NCBI GenBank assembly: GCA_964035545.1
Contig: OZ037767.1
Location: forward strand, 5,269,680 to 5,333,679
Direction: 5' to 3'
DNA from: Bugula neritina
Taxonomy: Eukaryota; Bryozoa; Gymnolaemata; Cheilostomatida; Bugulidae
Length of the DNA stretch: 64,000 nucleotides
The translations under genes and the position numbers were made by a program. This document shows, one piece after another, positions 1 through 13,200 of the stretch (the stretch's first letter is position 1; each line of letters starts with the position of its first letter). The notes under the pieces were generated by a model. It saw only the letters and a list, made by a program, of their open reading frames with translations, made no database searches and had not been told where the DNA came from.

Positions 1-1884
1 TTAGGCTTTATTTTATCTAATAAACAAATAATTTAAATGATTATGCATTGCATTGATTTTTCATTATTCATTATAATTTACGCCCTATTTTGAAAAACAG
101 TTTCTTGAGTAACCATTGATCAGACCATGAAAAAGTTTGATGATAAAATGTAAACCATTTGATCTATAAAGGGTAAATAGTTACTCGTTTGAATGAGCCG
201 GAATACTCTAAAGTTTGACACTATGAATTTTGATGTTACCACAAAGTATTATTACACTTGGCTTGCTAACTATTATGAACATGATTTTTGTTACCAGTAA
301 ATGACAGGCTATGATTATAAAATGTCCAACCGTAGCAAATAATTTTCGCAGCTGCTGTGGTAAGGGTAAGTCACAATCTATAAGAGCAACTATTAATGTA
401 TACATAGGGGCTGTAGTATATAAGAATGAGTTGTGAAATGGACTTTGTTTGTCTTGTCTTGTAGTCTTACAGAGATACCATACAGGACAAACGTACAATA
501 AAATATATACAAGACAAATAATGGTGGGTAAAGCTGAACAGCTTTGCTAGAAAAAGCAACCAATTTTGTGGATTTAGTATTGGTAGAAAATGCTATTTTT
601 TTATTTGTTTGATCTACCTGAATCGAATAGGAATTTCTGATGTAAAGGCAACAATGACCATAACATAAATTATATAGTGCAAAGTGTTGACCATCATTGA
701 TACGTGCAGCCTAGTAAGTGAAGGTTAGAAGATAATTCCCTAAATCCAAGTCATTACAACGCAACTACAATTATAATGACACCAAGTTGTGTTCTCACAA
801 ATTTTTAAGTGAGATAACTCTTGTCTTTTTTTAGTCGCTGAAACACTGAGCTGGAATTGAGTTCGTTGCGCTGAAATATCTATCAATTCATTTTTTTCGA
901 GAACCTGGGCTAATAAGCTCAAAATAGTGTTGTGATGTCGTAAATTTTTGGAAATTTTGAAGCATGAACAACCTTCATTGGTTTTAACAATGACCAAAAA
1001 TACAGCTTATAGCCTGTCAGTAGTTTTACGTTTATGATTAATAATTATTAGTTAAAATACTGATCATAACTAGAAAACCAGAAGTAATCATCTAAATTAA
1101 AATTAGTAAAAATAGTAACTGTAGGTGACCGAGTCTAAGACTGTGAGACTGAGCAGCCGCAGGCGTACGGCTAGCTCAAACTGTAGTTCACCAGTGGCAG
1201 TTGTAAAGTCAGAGTGTAAGAGTAACAGCAACACTTACACTAAGAGTAAGAGTAAGTCGAACAGTAACACTAGCAGTAACCGCAAGTGCCAAGTTGAGTA
1301 AATAAGTACTATTACTATTAGTAACTGTAAGTAGTAATACTTATACTTATAGTTATACTAATACCAGCTGTAGCACTAGCAATAGCTGTGTAATTACTAA
1401 TTGTAAGTACTAAGATTAAAAGTAACTGTAAGTTTAACTTAAAATAAAATTACAAGTACTAGTAGTAGTAGTGCAAGTAGTAGTACTAGTACTGTATCAT
1501 TAGCTGTAAGTCATATTCATATTGATATTGATATTTTAATACTAATACTAATAGTAATAGTGACACTAATGGTAATACTGATAGTATTACTATTACTATT
1601 AGTAGTTCATATTCAAAAGAGTAAGGCTACGAGCGAGTCAAAGTGTAACACATCATGATGATGATTGGCTAAACTTGCCGGAAAACTAGCATTCTGTCAC
1701 TTAACACTAGCGGACCTTAGCCGTCAACTTTGACAAACTTTTAGATTTTTTTTCTGATTGCATTGTTCAATAGCAATACAATGCTTTACTTATAGATCTA
1801 TGCAGTTTATGTAAAGGTGATGCCTGGAACATGAAATTTTCACTTGTCAAAGCTTTGCAAATGTAAAGTTGAATTAATGAAATA
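1..1884. other. 5' flank of MBTPS2, no supported gene
   Basis: No coding exon is recognisable here. The short open frames at 208-498 and 740-997 (minus) have no family signature and no splice context. Roughly 1097-1612 is a degenerate low-complexity tract (separate entry). The last 250 bases before the MBTPS2 start contain an ATTGG (reverse CCAAT) box near 1660 and are the likely proximal promoter, but I see no TATA box or initiator that would fix a transcription start. Confidence 0.6.
1097..1612. repeat. Degenerate AGTAAC/AGTA low-complexity tract
   Basis: About 500 bases built from shuffled short words such as AGTAAC, AGTAAG, AGTAGT, ACTATT and GATATT with no stable period. It looks like a decayed simple repeat rather than unique sequence. 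Similar tracts recur near 18960-19130, 23500-24010, 30360-30900 and 55960-56320. Confidence 0.6.
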
Positions 1885-4800
1885 ATGGAAGCCTATCAAT
1901 ACTTGCTGTTAACTGTATGCACCTGGTGTGCTCTCTATTTAATTGATTCTTTTTTCAAGGTAAGTTGTGTATAATACTATTTGCAACCTTTTCATATATA
2001 CCTTCCACATAAAAGAGAAACAAAGTCGGTTTGCTTTTAACAACATTAATTCTTGAAAGATATTATTGTGTACATAAAAATTCTGTTTAAGAGCGTCTTG
2101 TTGCAGATGCCCTAACTAAAAGTAGTGAATTTGCTGCCCATTTCTTCAATTAAAATTATAAATTTGACAGCAATCAGCTCTTCTAACTCATTCTTGCTTG
2201 TTCTTACTTTTACAGTTTAATGCTAGCAGATGGTGGCAAAACAAGTATCACAGAATTATCACAGAAAATGGAATAAGTTTTCATATTGGTCGGTGCCAGT
2301 GGTATACTAAAGCACTCAACAAACTGTTTATATATTTTGGCCAGCTTAGCCCAAGGTTTTTGGACAGGTGGTTTGATACAGGAGTGGTAGCCTCTCTAAT
2401 CTGTGGCATTCTCTCTATTGTATTTCTTTGTATGGTGCCAATTAACACCTTACTTCGCACACAGAAAAGTGATGATCAGATTCTCAAACCAGTGGTAAGA
2501 GTTGTCTCTCTTTAAGACTAGAATGTGAATGTTTTCATATATATTGTTTATAATAAATGCGAAAACCTATGCCAATCTTGGAGAAAATATTTTCTGTAGA
2601 TTCCTGGAGTAAATCTACCGAAGAAAGATCTTGGTTATTACTTGGTTACTATATTCATCAGTGCATTGGTACATGAGTTTGGTCACGCTGTTGCAGCTGT
2701 GAGGTATACTAGAAAAGTTACTGTATTTGATGCCAAACTTTCCTTTGCCAAAGTTATGCTATAATTGAGAGAAATAACTATAAATGTTGTATGCATTTGA
2801 GCTGCAGGATATAAGTGTGAATTTAAGTGGGAAGCTAATTTATTTGTGCAACTTTGCAGTGCAATCTATTTGTGTTTGAATGCAAAAAAATAAGGTCTTT
2901 TATCTGGGACGGTTCATTATTGAAGTTTATCATAAAAAGATAAAAAATCTAATGAGGTCAAGTACCCTAGGAATATAAATTCTATTTTATAAAAAAAGAG
3001 AGCTGTGATGTATGTTTAACTGATGCTGCAATGCTTCCTTAAAATATTTTTGTTTTTAAAATGTACTTTTGAATTCTAAGAAATGATATATAATTCAAGT
3101 CTGTTTTTCTCAGAACATAAAGTTCTATGGGCCAGAAGACCTTCAAGCTTTAATATGTATACAGAGACTCATAATAAGATTAATTCTATTGGGTTACAAC
3201 CTACTAACTTGTTTGTGACATGAAAGATCGGGTCATAACGTACTTCTCAGCTTCTCTAGTTTTAGCATCTAAAGTATTTACACCAATATGAAAATGTTAT
3301 GTTCACTCACTTTATCTTAATAAATATGCCTGCAATGTCCTAATCAGTATGATAATGCAATGTCGATACAATCAATTTATTTTAGAGAGTCTGTGAGAAT
3401 CAACGGCTTTGGAATGTTTGTGTTTGTCATTTATCCTGGAGCTTTTGTCGACATGCATTCAGAAACGCTGTTTGCTGTGTCAGCGTGGAAACAGCTGAAG
3501 ATATTTTGTGCCGGAGTTTGGCACAACCTGGTTGTTGTGTTTATTGGAGCTCTGATGCTGTACAGTTTGCCCACCACCCTCCGGCCTTTCTACACACTGA
3601 ATGAGAATCTTGTCATTGTGTCACATACAGAGGTCAGTATATATCAGAATAGGTCAAAGCTCGCCTCTCATGGAGCCAAATTATGCGTGCATAACCATAT
3701 GAAAATTACCTGCCTTACACAAAATGTTGTTGAAACTCAAGTGGCCAATTGTGTTTGTCAATAAATTTATTTTTATTTAATTGTAATACCTCACTAATGC
3801 AAAATTGACGTCAATAAAAAATATATAACTGAAACTCAAAAGGTGGACTTGCTAAATGGTGATCAGCCAATTAGATCACTACCGCAGAAACTTTCCACAA
3901 TATTCATTGAGCATTTTGTGTTTCACTGTTCCATTTCACAGATAGTTTTAAATCTTTTAAGTTAGGAGTTAGCAGCTTTCAACACATGTATTACTCGATC
4001 ACAATGAATAGAACTAAAGGCAAGGTAGTGAAATATATTAACAAAGATTTGATTATCATTAAGCAGTGTCTACAGGCTATCAAACTCTAATGTCATCAAG
4101 GAGGGTGTATTTACAGAGATGAACACGCTGCAGCTCTACTTTGTATGCTACTGGCAAAGTATATTATAGTAATGATAAAATAGGGCAGTAATATGTCTCT
4201 ATATCTGAAACATGAATAGTCAACACAGTGTATATATTCTGTGCTGAAATATTCCTCAGAACTCGGTTGTGTCTGGGGAATCAGGACTGGTTCCTGGGGA
4301 TATCATCACACAGATTAACGACTGCAAAGTGAGCTCTATCCTGTCCTGGAGGAATTGTCTGACCTTGGCATTAGAATCCGATACAATGATGTCTTATGCT
4401 GTACCACAAAGTGTAATGGATGTTCAGAGCTCTCCTACGTCTTTAACAGGTGTTATACTTTACCAGAGTTTATTACAAGTATTAACATTATGTTACTTGA
4501 AGTTATCTTGCACTGTCTATGCTACACTATGTGCATTTTTTTGTTTTGTATTCTTGCTTTGGTTATTCTCCAAGTGTTTAATGCTGTATTTAGATTTTAA
4601 TAAAACTTGAGTGTAGACTTATCAATATGTAAAGGCAAACAAGCTTTTATCTGTTCAACCAATTCTTAATACTCACGCCATGTTTCTAGATTCCTATTCA
4701 CTTGCAGTTATTAAAATTATACTACTATGCTACTATTTTGTAGAGAAAGACTGTGTATGTGGAGATACTGATAATCATATATGTTTTCAACGAAACTCCT

Positions 4801-6200
4801 TAGCTGTATCCCCTACAAATTCAAAGGTATGTGCTTTTAAATTGCAAGACATGTTTTAATTTAATAGATATAGGCTTTATTTATTTCAACTTATTTCAAT
4901 ATTATATTATGCAACTCAAATCTGCAGATACCATAACCAAAGAAACAACCTGCTTTAAGATGCTGTTTTCAAATGTTGCTTTTCTCACCACAACTAATTC
5001 GATTTTACTGAAAGAATTTTTCAGTTAGCCATTTATTAGTCTCAAGGGGGTTGTATAAATACAACAGATTTGACATAACTTTATATTTACTTGGGTTACT
5101 TTGTTATATATATAAGTAACTTTTATCTGACAGGAAAACCTGATATGTTTAAAAGCTAGAGAAGTAATTATATATAGTCCATGCAAGGAGTTGTCTCCCT
5201 CTACGGTATGTGTAGCTCCCTACATCGGCCACCTTAACAATAAGACTAGACTATTAGTTCTCTACAGAACAAAAAAGCCTCCTGTACTTTTCTTTGGACA
5301 CCCGGCAGAACTACATCTATCAGGTAATGTTCTTCCTACCTGCCAATTACCTACCAGGTTTTATTCGTAAAACACAACTTATTTTAACATTCATGAATAA
5401 TTTATAGAGTGCTAATGAATTAACGTTATTTGTAACACTAATAAGCTACATGGTCGCTACTTTGATTGATTTGCACAGCTCTCGCTACAGTGTTTATACT
5501 AGCTTGTTTTATTGTAGTTATAATTGGTGAAGTGGTGCCTAGATTTTCATCCATTCCCCTCTTTCTACCTTACACATTAGAGAACCTATTCAAGTATCCT
5601 TTTCAATGAGCTTTAAGCTACAACTATTGCCTAATGCACACTTTAATTTTTTCATTTAAATGTACATTAGTATTTTATAATTCACTATTCTATGAAAAGT
5701 GAAATAATATTATATCATTTAATATCATGAATCCAATAATAATACCGTGTATTTGTAACTATTTGGCATCATCTTTGTTTCGGCTGTCCTAATAGCATGA
5801 GATGCAAGAAATTGTAAATTATTTACTGTTATTGTCAATTTCCCCCAAATTATATGTTGTTACTCATACCATATATATTCTTTGGAACTTGATGTCTGTG
5901 ATTTACAGTAGTTCTTGAGGTCTTGTGAAAATTTTGGCAGACATGATTGTTTGAAAGTGTTGAATGAGCCTTAAATCAACTTTCAGATATTTCATATCGC
6001 TCTCTGGTGCCTTAGCCCTTCTGAATATCGTCCCGTGCTATGCTTTAGATGGACAGTATATAGCCAAAGCCGTCACAGACATTGTATTCAATAACTTTAC
6101 GGCTGACCAACGGGAAATTATACTAACACTGAGTGTTTTATGTGGCACATTACTATTGGTAGTTAATGTAGCACTAGCTATGTATAACCTATTGCTATGA
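1885..6200 (+). CDS. MBTPS2: Membrane-bound transcription factor site-2 protease (S2P, M50 family)
   Basis: Nine exons join in phase: 1885-1959, 2216-2494, 2600-2703, 3386-3632, 4260-4449, 4744-4826, 5134-5323, 5479-5593 and 5987-6200, giving 498 aa (human S2P is 519). The protein is a multipass intramembrane zinc metalloprotease which, in known homologues, makes the second cut in SREBP and ATF6 in the Golgi. The zinc site is visible: HEFGH at residues 143-147 (HExxH) and the LDGQ motif with Asp449. Family signatures flank them: NGFGMFVFVIYPGAFVD after the active-site helix, FCAGVWHN, a PDZ-like region with SGLVPGDIIT, a Cys-rich luminal loop encoded by exon 6, and SLSGALALLNIVPCYALDG near the C terminus. 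The start codon is the first Met before a hydrophobic helix. All introns are GT-AG. It is convergent with the ECE-like gene; the intergenic gap is about 1.06 kb. Confidence 0.95.
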
Positions 6201-6304
6201 TATGAACATGGTATGCAGAGATGGCAGTCTGTCCATATGATGCTATCAAACATACTATTTCTAGTCAATGTATGTATGTAGTTATATTTTGTACATAAAT
6301 CCAA

Positions 6305-6310
6305 AATAAA
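6305..6310 (+). terminator. Poly(A) signal of MBTPS2
   Basis: AATAAA lies 105 bases after the MBTPS2 stop codon, in an AT-rich 3' UTR. The position is typical; the cleavage site is not visible from sequence alone. Confidence 0.65.
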
Positions 6311-7261
6311 ATTTTATAAAATATTTTGTATGCACTGCCATTTTTATAAACCAAATATTATGCTAAATGCACTGTCAAAATAGTATAAATTAGATTGAAA
6401 ATATTAATAATATAATTACCAAGTTGTTTATAACAAAAAGACACAGATTTCTGGTGCATATAAAGTATAAGCATGACACTGACTGATTAGAGAAAAGAAT
6501 AGACTGTTTTGAAGCTGGACATAAGTTTTAAGCTGTACAGAAGTTGACTAGTTCGTAAGATTTCATACACAATCAAAGTGAGAAATTTGTAACTGCAAAA
6601 GTCTTGACTCATATTAACTTATCAAAAAATATTTACAATAATAGATACTAGAGTAAGCTGCCTATTACAATGTCTTGACTGTGAAAAATATGTAATGCCA
6701 TTTAGGTAGAGGCTTTTTCAATGAATTTTTGGTTGCCTACACAAGGATTGTAGATTTAGCAAAAATTTCATCTAAGTAGGCTAGTTTATGATTACAAATT
6801 GGTGTGTTCACATATTTTAAGAAATGATAGAAAAAACCTTCACTAATTCACTGTTTTTACTAAATTGAAATTCTCCTTTCTTTACTGTTAGAATCTGATT
6901 GCTTTAAATTGATAAATAAAATAAAATTATGACAGAATTGAGTGGGACCATTCGGATGAGCAACCGAGCAAAAAGGGTGATCGTTTTTGAAACGCCTTCC
7001 AATAATAATTATCTGCAAACTAATATGGACAAAACGCCATGACATCTACTATCTCTTGGTATGGGACAAATTGAGAGATTTTTGACATGAGTTTACTGAT
7101 TAAAATGTACCAGATTTTTATGATGCGACTACTGCATTTACCATTATATGTCAACAAATCTGACTAACATTTCTAAACACTAGGGAAGGTCAATGAAAAC
7201 ACAAATAACAAAATCGTTACCAGCTAAGCATCAGCACATGGTAGCTGAACCCAGCTAGAGA
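6311..7261. other. Intergenic gap between convergent MBTPS2 and ECE-like genes
   Basis: Nothing coding is seen. It must hold the 3' UTR of the minus-strand ECE-like gene, but I find no AATAAA or ATTAAA on the minus strand here. That gene therefore probably uses a variant poly(A) signal or its 3' UTR extends towards MBTPS2. Confidence 0.5.
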
Positions 7262-10200
7262 TTACCAAACTTTACACTTGTAATGGGGGTTGTATGAGGA
7301 GCCCGCCTTGCATTGGAAAGCTTCGGCAAACTCTCGGTTGTTAGAAAAGGTTCCCTGCACTCTATATTTGGGTGGACTGTGCGGATCATAATACAGAGAC
7401 GACTGAGCATGCTCAGGAGTCGCCCTCTGACACCACACCTATAAAACAAACGTAAACGTTGCAAGATGGTTACTACCAATACTAGTTGATAAAGTATTGA
7501 AAGCACCAACACTTGAGGGGCAATACCTGAGCAAATGAGAGAAAGAAAAGCTGCCGATCAGTGAAATCAAGGCCTGGTAGCATCATTGGCTTGATATTAT
7601 TGTCTTCTACAGCTTGAAGATAGGCCTTGTATGCTATGGAAAGTCCGCCATTGTCAGCAAGGTTCTCCCCCAGTGTCAGCTGTCCATTTAACTGTAACAA
7701 GTCAAAAACAGCAAAAGTTTATGGAAAAATATGAAGGTTGCTTTCTTCAAGTAGTAAAATCTTGGATAAGTGTGTTAAAGTTCAGAAAATGTCTGCATTA
7801 ATAAGAAATTCTAGGCAACCTTTGTTTGATTTACTTTTCGTCTAGTATGCTTTCTGCTACATTTATGATGTTGTGTAAGAATCCTGTATGAATTGAGTAT
7901 ATTTTGGATATTTACAATCAATAGTTGACTTACAACAAAATAACGAGTGATGCAGCAGGTTGAGGGCACACTCCAACCCACTAAACAACCTGGTGCTTTA
8001 AGAGTTCCAAGGCTATAGTAAAATTCATAACCTGCAGAAACGTTATTTAGAAATTCCCCATTTATTATGAAAATTCTATAACAACATACAGGAGTGCCAT
8101 CCACTTTGTAGTTGGAGTATTGATTCACAATACACTGTGAGGCTTCTCGGAAAGTCTTCACAGAGTCGTTAGTCCACCAGTTGTCTAGGTTACCATGGAG
8201 ATCGTACTGAGAACCTTGATCATCAAATCCGTGAATCAGCTCATGCCCTATGACAGCCCCCATCCCACCATAAGTCCACGCTCTAAAAAATGAAGTTTAA
8301 AACTGTTAGCTAAACAAGATGTTACAAGTAGCCAACTCTTTAATCTGTAAGCATGTGCCTCAATATCTCCAGTGTTGTAAGATATAAACCGATAACTCCC
8401 TCACTCAATTTATGTATAAAATACGTAACGCAGAGCTTAGTAAAAGCGAGAGATGGTGTGGAATACACGACAGTTGTTATTCACAGGTTCATCAGTTTCA
8501 GTATGTGAAATATTAAATTTATGCCACAAGTTCTTTTCGATGAACTTTCTACTCATCTAAGTATATGAATTTAAATATAAATTCATTCATATGAATGTAG
8601 GTGTTACAATAGGTATCGGAAATTAACATCAGTCTGGGTGCTAAAAGGAGATGAAACTTTCAAACTGTTGATTTTTTAGGAGCTTCATCTCAAAACCTCC
8701 CTACAAGTCCCATGTACAGGCATACATTATGCTGTATTTACTGTACACAGATTATGCTGTACTTACTGTACATACATTATACTGTGTATACATTATACTG
8801 TGTATACATTATACTGTGTATACATTATACTGTGTATACATTATACTGTGTATACATTATACTGTGTATACGTTATACTGTACATACATTACACTGCACT
8901 TACAGAGGTAGCTGGGGATGATAGAATGGTCTCTGAAGAATTCCAGCAGGGAGCACAGCACCGTTGGAGTGAGATGAATAATAGGCGTTCACAATACTGG
9001 CACTCATCTGCCACCTGTACGTTACAGGAAGCTGCATCATTGAATCAGCGTCAACTTGCAAGAGTTAAGATGAAAACAAAGTTTCTCTTCATGAACTAAT
9101 GTAGTATAGTTAAATATATTAATCAGACAAAAATAAATGTTTTAATAGATTTGGATGAGACTCTTTTTAAAAAAATTGCAGTGAAAACTTTTATATTTTG
9201 TACTTCAAAGTAGTAAATTTCCCAAACATATACAAAACTACAACTCGAAACTGCACGACGATATTTCATACTCTTACTCTTTCCGGTCGGGTTGCTTATC
9301 CAGCTTGGCTGAGTTGAAGAGTCTATACCATCGATTGTAGTGTAAAAGGAAGTCAAAATAAGTGTCAAAGCTTTCCAGATCCTTGTAATGATCATCAACC
9401 TCTTTGGCATCAGTGATGTAGTCGGGGAATCCTGCCTGTAGCAGCACCGCCTTGGCTTTCTCGACGGCAGCATCAGTCGTCTTGTCGTCCATCCATTTGT
9501 AACCAGGGAAATTGTCAGTCAACGTGTCCTTCACTTGAGATAACATTTTCAGGACCTAGTTTGGTGTAATAGACAAGAGTACACTTACCAACTCTCTTCT
9601 CCAATAGTTACCAATAAACAAAATGAGATCTCTTGATGGAGGCGCGAGAATAAAAGAAGTTTATAGTTACTATCCCTGTGAGAACCCCCTGATGGAAAGA
9701 GGTTTTCAAAACAAGCTAAAGATTTTTTCTGATGTGAGACAGGAGCAATTATGACTGGATGCCCTTCCTAACATTATGCAGGTGTGTGGACTTGAACCAC
9801 TGACCTTGAGTTTATTAGGTCCGCATCATAACCACTACACCACAGTTGCTCCCTGAGGCTCAAGAGCAAAATACAGTAGTTAACCTTGACTTAGTGAAAT
9901 TGCACTTTTAATGAAATACTGCTTGCTATAGCAGCATCCACAATCTGTCATAAAAGATAGCAGTTCGCTTTAGTTATGGGATTTATATATATAGTACAAC
10001 CAAAACATTCTTTTAGGCCATCAAGTATTACATAAAGTTAGAGGTCTCTCCCTCTCTATTAGTTACCTTTGGAGTTACCACAGTATGCTAACATGCTCAT
10101 AAGCACACCAGAGGCAAACCATAATATGAGAGAAAAAACCATCTTATGAATAAATTGTGTAACGTTCAAAGAGCTCACAATATGCTGAGCAAAACATTCT

Positions 10201-13200
10201 GTTAATAAAAACCCGATACTCTTAAGCTTTCTAATGATAAGGGAAATGCTGGTAGTGGGACACCATCAAACATGTTATGCAAAGTGTTTGGTAGGGTAAA
10301 CACTTACAGCAGTTCTTTCATCTGTCCCAAATCTGCCTTCAATAAACAGAGCTCCGGTAACACGGCCCATCTTCCCACCTACAGCATCTGTACACACTTT
10401 CCATCTCTCTCCCAGGTTATTTACTCCTATAAATACAATACTCGTTTATTAGCTCTGTCATCTAGAACTTTCTTGATGCTAGAAACTGGATATTTGCTTA
10501 TTTTACTAAAACTAGAAGCTTATAATATAAGAATATAGTTAATCAACTGGTGCATTGCTTAAGGCACTGTCTAGAAGTGTGCCACTGTGATAATGTTTAC
10601 TCGTCTAATTTACCAGCCAAAACATCTTTAAATGGATGCAAGACAGTCAACTTTTAATTAAAAATATTTTATTGTAAATTAAAGTGTTGTGATTGAAACA
10701 TTTATCAGTCAGGTCAGGGGATATTTTTCACAGCCCTACATTCTAGCATTATTTGCGTGCATATTGCCAATTATGGTTAATTTTATAGATCCATTATAGC
10801 CAGTCACATTTGAAAACAGATGCAATACTGGATGGCTACGAGTATAGACACATAAAGTGCGAGTCTAGTCTAACGCATGAAGGAGAGGGATTCACTTACC
10901 TTGACTTACTTCCTTTAGGATGAGTTTAGAGAATTGGAAATCAGCTCCCAGATGGTCTACGGAGAAGTCTATGAACTTCCACACCAGATAATTGTTTAAT
11001 ATTCTGTAAAGTTACAGCTACAGTCTACACTTGGTACCAGTGAGGAACACACATACAGTGAGAATTAGATAAACATTGAAGGTAGGAGTAGGCTGAAGAA
11101 TTTTTCAACGTACTGGGCAGTTGTGTAAAAATTAACTTCAAAAACCATTTCTCGTACCACAAATTACTAAGTTGACAGTCTAAGACTGCAGTAAACCCGT
11201 GTTAAACAGTGCTACATATCTTTTAGTATACATGTACAGTATGTACAATAAGTATCACCACAAAGCACTGTAAAAGCACTGTAAGCCCACTTTATGTTGG
11301 CACGTAAAACTTAAATGCCAGTCTTACAAAACCATAATTCACCAACAACTAACCTTTGTTTGTCACCTTGTAAATATTCATCAAGTATAGGTTTGAGATT
11401 GTCAATGTAGGGCTTGGAGCAAGTTATTAGAGTAGTGTTAGAAGAGAGATCAGTCCGATTCATCATAGCGTGGAGGAAGGGAAGAAAGTCGAGTGTAGAG
11501 TTGAATATCTCCTGCACCTGGCCTACCGATACCTACAAGAGAAACAAGGCAATCACCAGTTCTGTAAAGAAGGTGGGGGTATTCTGTTATCACCCGTACT
11601 AAGTAAGCTTGGTACTTAGTGATTCCAATAGACATAGTACTTTGTACCCTGCATGAATATATTCCACAATATAGTAAAATATAGGGAAATAAAACAGGTG
11701 TTCACGTGCATTAGCCGAAACATGTCTATAGTTTAGGTTCTTCAAGTGTCTTGATGAATTTTGTATTGAAGTGCAGCTTGTGAGAATTTGTGAGAACATG
11801 ACTTCCATCAAGATATTTCTCATAAAACACAGGCTTTTCTACATAGTATCCAGAAGATGTGTTTACTTTTTGTTGTAATCGAATTCTAATGGTAAATCTT
11901 AAAGTTTCTAAAGCAGTATGGGGCATCGGAAGACTGTTAAAGTGACATGAACTATATGAAGTAAATTATGAAAACATAACTTTCATTAAGATATTTTTCC
12001 TATAGAACAGAGGCTTTTCTAAATAGTAGAGATGGTATCTATTGTTTCAAAATTCAATTCTATATGGTAAATCTCAAGCTGTCTAAAGCAATGGGTGGCA
12101 GCAGAAGCCTAGTGAAGTGACAAGACTGACCTTATGATAGCACTGACTAGGGTTCCGTAGATACTCAATAGGCACATTGATAGCAGCTAGCTTAGCCTCA
12201 AATTCATAGATCTCCTCCATCACGGTACGGGTTACGTTCTCACTAGCACCCAATATACTCCCGACCTAAGAGAAACCAGTTAGCATAAATAAAACTGTGC
12301 CAATGACATAGTTATACAGTTGTGCTACACAATATGTTTCAATAGTTTGAACTGTTTTCATTCCTATGGGTGGCTGTAGTATGACTTAAACGTAAAAGGA
12401 TTTAAATTGCAACTTTTGCTGCTGAAACTTTTTGCTAGAATTGTTTTTTGAAAACACAGCAAAATTTTCTCAGAGAGACTGCAATACGTAGAGAAGTTGT
12501 TGAACTTACACATAACCTGTCTTGTAGAACAAATAGTTATAATAAAAGATGTGCAGATCAGATTAAGTTTTGAGTATTTTCATCAATTTAAAGTTCATCT
12601 TTAATCTACTTTAAATTATAAGTTAGTGAAAATCCAGATTTGAAATTAATTTACAGTTGTTATAACTAACTAACTACTAGAATCAAGTGGCAGCAGCAAT
12701 GAGGGAGACAGCGGTAGTGGTGGATAAAGTGAACATTTTATTTTCTATCAATTGCTAGTGTAAATATTTTAATCTGCTAAATAATTTTACCGCAACACCA
12801 TAGTCAATGACAGCCTTCCTCAAGGCAGAGTTTCTCTTTGGGTTAAGCGTGATGTTGTATGACTTTTCTGACTGCAAGGTTAAGCCGCTTTGACTAAACT
12901 AAAATGAGGAAATAGACAGCAAGCATAACACAGAGCATTTACACTTCAGTCATCTGAAAAATGCCCGGATTCCTAACCTTAGTATAAGTGTATAAGTTGA
13001 GAGACTAGGGCAATTTTATCATCCTGTTGTCAGTTAATCAGTTAGTCTGGCAAACGAATGTATACTTCAATATAAAGTATTGCGAGGGTTCAAATTCAAA
13101 TTTATTTACAACTTAGTATAACATGTGAGATTTTCTATATTCATGAGAAGACAATATCCACCTTTGTGTCTGGGATTTCTCCCCTATATGCATATATTAT

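Noticed and set aside
8712-9099. Tyr/Cys-rich plus-strand ORFs
   Set aside because: Produced by the 16-bp minisatellite and the reverse strand of ECE exon 12.
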